In this document: in pieces, positions 1 to 4,308 of the stretch
Layout of the letters: every line of letters begins with the position of its first letter
Numbering within the stretch: the stretch's first letter is position 1
NCBI GenBank assembly: GCA_003554565.1
Contig: PWGR01000138.1
Span: 1 to 5,445, forward strand
DNA from: Clostridia bacterium
Lineage (GTDB): Bacteria > Bacillota > Sulfobacillia > SLMV01
Reading direction: 5' to 3'
Length of the DNA stretch: 5,445 bases
Notes under the pieces: generated by a model
Seen by the model: only the letters and a program-made list of their open reading frames with translations
Database searches by the model: none
What the model was told of the DNA's origin: nothing
Program-made: the position numbers and the translations under genes

Positions 1-153
1 CTGCGAGAGCTTATTACCCGCAAGGACCTGGAAGCACAGAAATACAGAAGCTACGCGCAGCAGTGCCAGGATCCGCAGCTGCGGAATCACTTCGATCAGG
101 TCGCCCAGCAGGCAGACCAGGCGAGGCAGACGCTTCTGAACCATCTCCAATGA
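1..153 (+). CDS. C-terminal end of a small spore-coat-associated helical protein (partial)
   Basis: The window opens inside a reading frame that ends in TGA at 151-153, leaving 50 residues. These are strongly amphipathic and rich in Gln, Arg and Leu, and include YAQQCQDPQLRNHF and a closing TLLNHLQ. This pattern (a helical hairpin with a central DPQLR-type turn, ending near LLxHL) is what I recall from short proteins encoded next to CotF-type coat proteins in clostridia, where they belong to the same ferritin-like helical group. The next gene starts 33 nt downstream on the same strand, so the two are probably co-transcribed in the mother cell during sporulation. The start, promoter and full length lie outside the window. 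The family assignment is by pattern memory and is moderate; that the frame is coding is more secure, given its clean helical composition and the spacing to its neighbour. Confidence 0.65.
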   Translation: MRELITRKDLEAQKYRSYAQQCQDPQLRNHFDQVAQQADQARQTLLNHLQ

Positions 154-186
154 AACATCTTTTGAGAATGAGAAGGGGTGTAATGG

Positions 187-792
187 ATGATTCGCGATCG
201 AGAAATGGTCCTCGATTGTCTGGAAAGCTGCAAAATAGACTCCGTAAGGTTCACAGAGGCGGCCAATGAATCCAGCGATCCCAACCTCCGTCAGACGCTG
301 AAACAGCTGCGCGATCAGGTGGAGAATTCCCATCAGGAGGTCTTTCAGATAGCCTCCCAGCACGGCTGGTATCAGAATCCCAGCCCGGCCAACCCGCAGG
401 AGGTACAGCGCATCCGAAATCACTTTGCCGGAGGCACTACCCAGCAGATGCAGGGGCAGTACGGTGGCTACGGCAGTCAGTACGGCACGGGAGGTTACGC
501 AGGCAGCGGCGGATATGCCGGCACCCAGCAGCAGTACGGCGGCTACGGCGGCGGTTACAGCGGAGGTTACGGCTCCTCTCAGTCCGCACTGCGGCAGCCC
601 ACTGCGCAGCCGGGCCAGTCTGGTCAGACATACAGCGGGCAGTATCCCACCACCTCTTATGGTCAGACTTCGTACGGCCAGACGCAGGGTTCGGGTTCGT
701 ACGGCTACGGCCAGACGCAGGGATGGAGTCCCGCCAGCCCGGGCGGAGCCACGTACGGGACGTCCGGAATGGGAACGGGACGCAGGTACTGA
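187..792 (+). CDS. CotF-family spore coat protein with a Gly/Tyr/Gln-rich prion-like tail
   Basis: A 201-residue protein with two parts. Residues 1-81 match the CotF-type coat domain: a helical pair with DRxMVLDCLESCK, then DPNLRQTLKQLRDQVENSHQ, then the hallmark GWYQNPSPA followed by an EVQRIRNHF helix. Residues 82-201 are low complexity, with GGYG, QYGG and SYGQ units. This tail has 17 tyrosines, three arginines, and no Lys, Asp or Glu. CotF-family proteins are structural components of the spore coat made in the mother cell. Tyr-rich coat tails are candidates for dityrosine or other oxidative cross-linking, which is inference here. The ATG at 187 is chosen because AAGGGGTG (173-180) lies 6 nt upstream and the CotF domain begins at once. 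The gene lies 33 nt after the preceding small gene and is followed by a strong hairpin at 821-855. Confidence 0.85.
   Translation: MIRDREMVLDCLESCKIDSVRFTEAANESSDPNLRQTLKQLRDQVENSHQEVFQIASQHGWYQNPSPANPQEVQRIRNHFAGGTTQQMQGQYGGYGSQYGTGGYAGSGGYAGTQQQYGGYGGGYSGGYGSSQSALRQPTAQPGQSGQTYSGQYPTTSYGQTSYGQTQGSGSYGYGQTQGWSPASPGGATYGTSGMGTGRRY
673..722 (+). repeat. 17-bp direct repeat inside the coat-protein tail
   Basis: The 17-mer tacggccagacgcaggg occurs at 673-689 and again at 706-722, in the same frame, each copy coding for a YGQTQG unit. A related, diverged unit (tatggtcagact) lies just upstream at about 658-669. This is the DNA trace of recent duplication within the low-complexity tail, and it suggests the tail length varies by slippage or recombination. 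Confidence 0.85.
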
Positions 793-820
793 AAACCAGC
801 TGATACCAGAAGCAGACGGT

Positions 821-855
821 GGGAGGATCCATCGCGGGGGACGATGGATTCTCCC
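821..855 (+). terminator. Probable intrinsic terminator after the coat-protein gene
   Basis: Bases 821-834 pair with 842-855 to give a 14-bp stem with a single G-T wobble (826/850) and a 7-nt loop (cggggga). It lies 29 nt past the coat-gene stop and ahead of the phosphatase operon, where a terminator is expected. The 3' flank (cctgctgtgtgtt) is only moderately T-rich, so it is not a textbook U-tract. The element could instead be an mRNA-stabilising hairpin or act with a termination factor. Confidence 0.6.
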
Positions 856-880
856 CCTGCTGTGTGTTAAACTGCAGTGG

Positions 881-888
881 GAGAGGAG
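881..888 (+). promoter_or_regulatory. Ribosome binding site fixing a GTG start for the HAD phosphatase
   Basis: GAGAGGAG lies 5 nt before the GTG at 894. The open frame continues upstream to another GTG at 819, but that extension would start inside the terminator hairpin and adds residues unlike any HAD N-terminus. The site therefore decides for 894. Confidence 0.75.
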
Positions 889-893
889 CGGGC

Positions 894-1589
894 GTGACCG
901 GAATACATATCTGTCGATCGGTACGCGGGTTCCTGTTCGATCTCGACGGTACCCTGATCGATTCATGTCAGATTATCATTTCCTCCCTGCAAAAATCCCT
1001 TCGCTCGGCGGCGGGAGTTGAGGCGAGCTGGAAAACGCTGGCCGGGATGACCGGGCAACCGCTGAATTACATAATTCAGCACTTCCAGGTCTCTCACCCG
1101 GATCGCGTTGCCGATTACTACCGACGTCACTTTCCCTTCGGGCATAAGTCAAAAGTGTTCAGCGGGGTGACGGCGCTTCTGCAGACGCTTTCATTGCGTG
1201 GCTACGAACTGGCTTTAGTGACCACCCGGCCCGATTATGAGGCGCTGGCGGAGTTGGACGAGCACGGTATATCTCACTATTTTTCGGCAGCAGTGACGGG
1301 CAATCGAGTGCACCATCCAAAGCCTCACCCGGAACCCGTGGTGACCGCACTGCATATGCTGAATCTTGAACCGGGAGAGGCTGTCATGGTCGGGGATTCT
1401 GGAGTGGATATTGAGGCTGGCCGGCGGGCCGGGACATGGACCGGACTCGCCGGTTGGGGAGATGCGGCTGTCGGGCTCACGAACTGTGCCCGACCGGATT
1501 TTGTCTGGCGCAGTCCCCAGGAAATTATTCAGGGCACTGACGATTCATCGGGGGATAGCTCATCGGGTGAGGGGGACCGGGGTGACTGA
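894..1589 (+). CDS. HAD-superfamily phosphatase, PpaX/Gph (phosphoglycolate phosphatase) type
   Basis: A 231-residue soluble protein with the complete HAD set: motif I FLFDLDGT (nucleophile D16, acid/base D18), motif II LALVTTR (T110), motif III lysine in HPKPHPEP (K143), and motif IV VMVGDSGVDIEAG (D168, D172). The helical insert between motifs I and II (about residues 25-90) is a type-1 cap, as in phosphoglycolate phosphatase, PpaX pyrophosphatase and beta-phosphoglucomutase. Length fits that group (about 215-230). The last 17 residues are a Ser/Asp/Gly tail outside the domain. The GTG start at 894 is set by a strong Shine-Dalgarno site. The gene overlaps the next one by 8 nt, so translation is probably coupled. 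The family predicts Mg-dependent hydrolysis of small phosphometabolites or pyrophosphate; the actual substrate cannot be told from sequence. Confidence 0.88.
   Translation: MTGIHICRSVRGFLFDLDGTLIDSCQIIISSLQKSLRSAAGVEASWKTLAGMTGQPLNYIIQHFQVSHPDRVADYYRRHFPFGHKSKVFSGVTALLQTLSLRGYELALVTTRPDYEALAELDEHGISHYFSAAVTGNRVHHPKPHPEPVVTALHMLNLEPGEAVMVGDSGVDIEAGRRAGTWTGLAGWGDAAVGLTNCARPDFVWRSPQEIIQGTDDSSGDSSSGEGDRGD
1567..1575 (+). promoter_or_regulatory. Ribosome binding site for the PPP phosphatase, inside the end of the HAD gene
   Basis: GTGAGGGGG lies 6 nt upstream of the GTG at 1582, within the final codons of the HAD gene. The frame is open far upstream (to about 1366), but that part overlaps the conserved C-terminal half of the HAD gene and is a shadow. 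An alternative in-frame GTG at 1567 lies within this site and has no Shine-Dalgarno sequence of its own. Confidence 0.6.
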
Positions 1590-2238
1590 ACGTAACGGAC
1601 GCATACTCTGCTGTTCAGATATTCACGGTCATTTGAGCGCACTTCGTGACGTCCTGTTTCAGGCGGCGTGGCGTCCCGCCCAGGATGTGCTGGTGCTGCT
1701 GGGCGACTACATTGACCGCGGGCCGAGGCCGCGCCAGGTGATCAACGAGCTGCGGGTGCTTCTGCGCTGCCCGGGAGTAGTTGCCCTGCGGGGGAACCAC
1801 GAGACCATGTTGTGGGATTACCTGCAGGGGACGGTATCGGAAGCACAGTACCTGAGCAACGGGGGGGGGACGACCCTGCGTGACTACAGGGAGGAGCCCG
1901 ATGCCCTGCAGGCGGACGCCGAGTTTCTCAACGGGCTGCCGCTGTATTACGAGTTGGGAGACTATATATTTGTTCATGCCGGTCTCAGGCCCGGGATACG
2001 ACTGGAGGAACAGAGTGAATGCGATATGATGTGGATTCGTGACGAGTTCATTCGGGGATATAGAGGCAGAACAGTGGTCTTCGGTCACTCACCCACCCCA
2101 CTCCTTTCGGGATCGACTGAGGTTTACTGGGGGCGAGACAAGATCGGCATTGATACTGGAGTGGCTTACGGTGGGTGCCTGAGCCTGCTGGAGTTACCCG
2201 GAGGCGAGACCTACCAGGCGCCCCCGGACGATTGCTGA
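1582..2238 (+). CDS. Calcineurin-like (PPP-family) metallophosphatase
   Basis: A 218-residue protein with every signature block of bacterial PPP phosphatases, in order: SDIHGHL (D13, H15), GDYIDRGP (D42, D45, R46), RGNHE (N72, H73, E74), FVHAGLRPG (H132) and VFGHSP (H169), then the C-terminal IDTGVAYGG strand. D13, H15, D42, N72, H132 and H169 are the expected ligands of the dinuclear metal centre. Length agrees with PrpE/PrpA-type Ser/Thr phosphatases and ApaH-like enzymes. These act on phosphoproteins or on dinucleoside polyphosphates such as Ap4A, and sequence alone does not separate the two. The GTG at 1582 is preferred from its Shine-Dalgarno site and because the domain begins at residue 8. 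The gene overlaps the HAD gene by 8 nt and is followed after 16 nt by the histidine phosphatase, so all three are one operon. A run of nine G (1861-1869) sits in frame. Confidence 0.88.
   Translation: MTERNGRILCCSDIHGHLSALRDVLFQAAWRPAQDVLVLLGDYIDRGPRPRQVINELRVLLRCPGVVALRGNHETMLWDYLQGTVSEAQYLSNGGGTTLRDYREEPDALQADAEFLNGLPLYYELGDYIFVHAGLRPGIRLEEQSECDMMWIRDEFIRGYRGRTVVFGHSPTPLLSGSTEVYWGRDKIGIDTGVAYGGCLSLLELPGGETYQAPPDDC
1861..1869 (+). repeat. G9 homopolymer within the PPP phosphatase gene
   Basis: Nine consecutive G form exactly three GGG codons (Gly94-Gly96) in the segment NGGGTTLRDY. At least the first two glycines fall where ApaH/PrpE-type proteins commonly have NGG, so the frame here looks functional. 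Tracts of this length are slippage-prone, and a one-base change would truncate the protein before its last two metal-binding blocks. Confidence 0.9.
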
Positions 2239-2254
2239 AAGGTGAAGTGAGTCC

Positions 2255-2902
2255 TTGAGTTCAATACTGGAGTATCCCGGTACCGAGGTGTTTTTCATAC
2301 GGCACGGCAGGACCAGCTGGAACCGGGAAGGTCGTTTGATGGGGCAGACCGACATTCCCCTCGACGCGGTGGGGCGCCGTCAGGCAGAGGCAGCCGCGCA
2401 CTGGATCGGCCAATATCACCCCGCCCGGGTGTATGCTAGCCCCCTTGCCCGGGCCCGCGAGACAGGTGAGGCGGTTGCAGCACACCTTGACTTGCCATTG
2501 CAGGTGGACGAGCGCTGGAGCGAAGTCGATATGGGCGCGATGGCCGGGCTGACCTGGTCCGAGGTAGAAGAGGAGCACCCGGACTTTGTCCGGGCGCGGA
2601 AGGTGGATCCCGCCAATGCGGACCGGCTGAACGGTGAATCAGACCGTATGATGCAGCGCAGGGCCGTGGATGCTTTCTCCGATGTGGTGGTGGAATGTCG
2701 TTCATCCACTGCGGCCGTGACGAGTCACGGCGGCACCATAAAGGCAGTGCTTGCGCACATCCTGGACATGCCCCTGGGGGAGAAGTGGCGCCTTCAGATT
2801 GCCAACGGGTCAGTGACCCGGGTGCGATGCAGCCGCAGGGGCTGGCAGGTCGAGTTGCTGAATTATTCTGACCACCTTCCCGATCCCCGAGGAGAGATCT
2901 GA
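2255..2902 (+). CDS. Histidine phosphatase superfamily protein (phosphoglycerate mutase-like)
   Basis: A 215-residue protein with an intact histidine-phosphatase core. The N-terminal FFIRHGRTSWN carries R16 and the phosphorylated H17. It continues with GQTDIPLDAVGRRQAE, the SPLARARET block (R66), WSEVDMGAMAG (E90 as likely proton donor), and the second catalytic histidine in TSHGGTI (H158). Length and block order fit the GpmB/CobC/PhoE group. Members include broad phosphatases, alpha-ribazole phosphatase and cofactor-dependent phosphoglycerate mutases; no cobalamin genes are nearby, so CobC is not favoured. The start is taken as TTG at 2255, 9 nt after AAAGGTGA (2238-2245); no ATG or GTG in this frame lies close upstream. 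The gene follows the PPP phosphatase by 16 nt and is the last gene of the three-phosphatase operon. Confidence 0.85.
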   Translation: MSSILEYPGTEVFFIRHGRTSWNREGRLMGQTDIPLDAVGRRQAEAAAHWIGQYHPARVYASPLARARETGEAVAAHLDLPLQVDERWSEVDMGAMAGLTWSEVEEEHPDFVRARKVDPANADRLNGESDRMMQRRAVDAFSDVVVECRSSTAAVTSHGGTIKAVLAHILDMPLGEKWRLQIANGSVTRVRCSRRGWQVELLNYSDHLPDPRGEI

Positions 2903-3339
2903 CTGCCAACCTGGCCCTTTGCGCGCGCGGGGAAGAAAGAGTTATGCTGCCCGGGGACTCGGGACGCAAAGATTCTCATGCTCGGCAGGCCATCTCGCCC
3001 CGCCGGTTGCATTCTCCAGCATTCCCCGGACCTCCTACACCCAAGTTGGGACACTATGCTCAGGTGCAGTACTGGATCTTCGTATCCGACGGTGATGATG
3101 ATCCCGGCGGTGGTCGCCCCCGGATAGAATTTTTCCATCCCCGCCTGGCTCGACAAGCGTGTTCATGTGCAGGCCTTCCCTTGAGCCCGGGCTCTGTACC
3201 CGGATGAGGTAGAGAAGCATGCTTCAGCGCATGCTGTTCCGGATCGGCCGCATCATCTCAATCGGTGATGTAATGGTTCGCTCTATCACATTGTTGCTCG
3301 CTTGCTGTTTTGCTCTCGCACCAATTATTGATTTTTAAC
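2903..3339 (+). other. Intergenic region after the phosphatase operon, with nested inverted repeats and palindromes
   Basis: I see no convincing gene here on either strand. The longest forward frame (2944-3207, 87 codons) is rich in Pro, Gly, Arg and Ser, has no recognisable domain, and has only a poor Shine-Dalgarno site. Structure is present instead. CTGCC (2903-2907)/GGCAG (2984-2988), CTTTGCG (2917-2923)/CGCAAAG (2965-2971) and CCCG (2950-2953)/CGGG (2960-2963) are nested inverted repeats that could fold as one element. GAGCCCGGGCTC (3183-3194) and GAAGCATGCTTC (3214-3225) are perfect 12-bp palindromes. AGCATGC (3216-3222) can also pair with GCATGCT (3229-3235). None has a T-run, so no standard terminator of the phosphatase operon is visible. 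From about 3270 the sequence becomes AT-rich towards the promoter region. Confidence 0.55.
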
Positions 3340-3368
3340 TTGACCAAGACGTCTTGTTAGTGCAATAT
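3340..3368 (+). promoter_or_regulatory. Candidate sigma-A-type promoter for the TorD/molybdoenzyme operon
   Basis: TTGACC (3340-3345; five of six bases match TTGACA) is followed after exactly 17 nt by CAATAT (3363-3368), a poor -10 box. It lies in an AT-rich patch that stands out from the GC-rich flanks, in the only large gap upstream of the TorD gene. A second possible -10, TATAGT (3392-3397; five of six bases match), has only a weak -35 (GTGAAT, 3369-3374). One of these could be real; the sequence does not decide which. Confidence 0.4.
3345..3356 (+). promoter_or_regulatory. Perfect 12-bp palindrome in the promoter spacer, operator candidate
   Basis: CAAGACGTCTTG is a perfect palindrome starting at the last base of the -35 candidate and filling most of the spacer to the -10 candidate. 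A dimeric regulator bound here would block polymerase. The regulator is unknown. Confidence 0.4.
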
Positions 3369-3383
3369 GTGAATGAAAACACA
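3368..3383 (+). promoter_or_regulatory. CRP/FNR-family-like binding site
   Basis: TGTGAATGAAAACACA reads as TGTGA-N6-ACACA, one mismatch from the classic CRP half-site arrangement TGTGA-N6-TCACA. CRP/FNR-family regulators often control anaerobic respiratory operons, which is what lies downstream. Against it, the site sits beside or over the candidate -10/-35 elements, so it would suit repression unless transcription starts near 3417. The call rests on pattern alone. Confidence 0.35.
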
Positions 3384-3384
3384 A

Positions 3385-3400
3385 ATAGCTATATAGTTAT
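3385..3400 (+). promoter_or_regulatory. 16-bp near-palindrome overlapping a TATAGT box
   Basis: ATAGCTATATAGTTAT differs from its reverse complement at one symmetric pair, so 14 of 16 positions are palindromic. It contains the good -10-like hexamer TATAGT (3392-3397). It may be an operator, or simply an AT-rich promoter segment. Confidence 0.3.
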
Positions 3401-3706
3401 CGATGGATGATTGTTTTCTGCCGCCATGCGGCTGCTACGATGCAGATGATCCGTTGGCAGGCAGACGTGGTGGAATTCCCCCAGAGAAGGCAGTCACGCA
3501 TCCACCGCCCTTTCGGGCGCTGCATAGATCGCGGCACGTTTGGCAGCCGGAGGTATGCAGCCCGACCGTGAGGGTGAGTGCTGCATGTCCCGCCATGCAT
3601 TATCCACTGATGGCCCGCCGGATATATGGGGTACTCCACCGGGAGAAACTGTGCCTTTTGGGCAGCGCGATGCTTCATGCTTGTCAGCGCGACACAGAAT
3701 GCGGGG
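3401..3706 (+). other. About 300-nt GC-rich unassigned leader upstream of the TorD gene
   Basis: This stretch has open frames in several registers (for example 3403-3834 and 3540-3863), but their products are Cys/Pro/Arg-rich, match nothing I know, and run into the TorD gene out of frame. Local hairpins are present: GCCGC (3421-3425)/GCGGC (3429-3433), CGCCC/GGGCG with a TTTC loop (3507-3520), ATGCAGC (3555-3561)/GCTGCAT (3580-3586), TGCATG (3582-3587)/CATGCA (3594-3599), and CTCC/GGAG (3634-3645). The third and fourth share bases, so they exclude each other, as in switching leaders. The octamer cagcgcga repeats at 3663 and 3685. I could not match it to the molybdenum-cofactor, cobalamin or T-box consensus from memory. 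It could be a structured leader, a small RNA or decayed coding sequence. Confidence 0.4.
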
Positions 3707-3714
3707 GGGAGGAG
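3707..3714 (+). promoter_or_regulatory. Strong ribosome binding site fixing a TTG start for the TorD-like gene
   Basis: GGGAGGAG, preceded by further G to make a run of seven, lies 7 nt before TTG at 3722. An in-frame ATG at 3626 would add 32 residues that do not resemble TorD N-termini and would place this site inside the coding region. The short start is therefore preferred. Confidence 0.8.
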
Positions 3715-3721
3715 ATATATC

Positions 3722-4285
3722 TTGGAGTTATCGCCAGAAAGCCGGATATTGTATTACACCTTGCTATCCGGGCTGCTGGCAGATGCCGTGGATCTTTCCG
3801 CCCTATCGTCGGGTCTTTCTGTCAGGCGCGATGATCCACTGTTGCAATCTCTTGTCAAGATGACCGATGAATGGGTTGAAAGAGAGGAAGCTGAGACCCG
3901 CCTGCGGCAGGAGTATGCGAATCTATTCCTGCTTCCTGGCGGTGTTAAGCCCTACGAATCGGTCTATCGCGGCAGTGAACCGATGCTCATGCAGCAACCA
4001 TGGGTGGATGTGAAGAGGTTCTACCGTCGATGTGGGTGGCATTTGGATGAATCGGCGCTGCCCGAGGATCACGTGTCGGTAGAGCTGTCCTTCATGGCTC
4101 ACCTGCTGTCCGATGGCGAGCACGACGAGTCCTCGGAGTTTTTTCATCAGCATCTCAATCAGTGGATTCCTCAACTGCTGCGGGACATTGCGGAAAACCG
4201 CTATGCTGACTTCTATCAATCTGTCACGGACTACGGACTGGCGTTTCTGTGTGCCGAAACAGAAATCTGCGAAGGGAAGAAGTGA
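3722..4285 (+). CDS. TorD/DmsD-family molybdoenzyme maturation chaperone
   Basis: A 187-residue, mostly helical cytoplasmic protein. It begins with ILYYTLLSGLLADAVD, the usual first helix of TorD-family chaperones. The middle has EYANLFLLPGGVKPYESVYRG (residues 64-84), matching the conserved EYxxLF...PYES region. PEDHVSVELSFMAHLL (114-129) matches the family signature around (E/P)xDHxxxELxFM. Length is near the usual 180-220. Such proteins bind the Tat signal peptide and the apo-form of a molybdopterin enzyme, keep it unfolded enough for cofactor insertion and hold it back from premature export. The client is almost certainly the Tat-dependent molybdoenzyme starting 23 nt downstream, so the two are probably one transcript. 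The TTG start follows a strong Shine-Dalgarno site. Which named subfamily it belongs to (TorD, DmsD, NarJ-like) cannot be fixed by eye. Confidence 0.85.
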   Translation: MELSPESRILYYTLLSGLLADAVDLSALSSGLSVRRDDPLLQSLVKMTDEWVEREEAETRLRQEYANLFLLPGGVKPYESVYRGSEPMLMQQPWVDVKRFYRRCGWHLDESALPEDHVSVELSFMAHLLSDGEHDESSEFFHQHLNQWIPQLLRDIAENRYADFYQSVTDYGLAFLCAETEICEGKK

Positions 4286-4292
4286 TTCATGT

Positions 4293-4300
4293 GGAGGAGG
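4293..4300 (+). promoter_or_regulatory. Ribosome binding site fixing a TTG start for the molybdoenzyme
   Basis: GGAGGAGG lies 8 nt before TTG at 4309, the frame that leads straight into the Tat motif and cysteine cluster. A tempting ATG at 4313 is in another frame that gives no recognisable protein. Confidence 0.8.
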
Positions 4301-4308
4301 GAAGCAAC

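Noticed and set aside
819..893. N-terminal extension of the HAD phosphatase from GTG 819
   Set aside because: It would begin within the terminator-like hairpin and has no Shine-Dalgarno site, whereas GAGAGGAG sits right before GTG 894.
425..1021. Long forward and reverse frames overlapping the coat tail
   Set aside because: They arise from the repetitive GC-rich tail read in other frames; products are Arg/Ala-rich with no domain.
2263..2969. Long reverse-strand open frames opposite the histidine phosphatase
   Set aside because: They mirror the codon structure of the well-supported forward gene, and their products have no recognisable motifs.
2944..3207. 87-codon forward open frame after the phosphatase operon
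   Set aside because: Pro/Gly/Arg/Ser-rich product without a recognisable domain, poor Shine-Dalgarno site, and it lies across inverted repeats. It looks like a chance frame in GC-rich DNA.
3326..3340. Possible FNR box (ttattgatttttaact)
   Set aside because: The left half TTGAT is good, but the right half does not resemble ATCAA, so the dyad is not convincing.
3532..3548. Possible sigma-54 promoter (cggcacgtttggcagcc)
   Set aside because: The -24-like CGGCAC is present, but the required GC of the -12 element is not at the right spacing (about 2 nt off).
3626..3721. N-terminal extension of the TorD-like protein from ATG 3626
   Set aside because: The 32 added residues do not resemble TorD N-termini, and a strong ribosome binding site at 3707-3714 points to TTG 3722.
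3403..3834. 143-codon forward open frame running into the TorD-like gene
   Set aside because: It overlaps the conserved TorD coding sequence in another frame, and its product is a Cys/Pro/Arg-rich mixture with no family resemblance.
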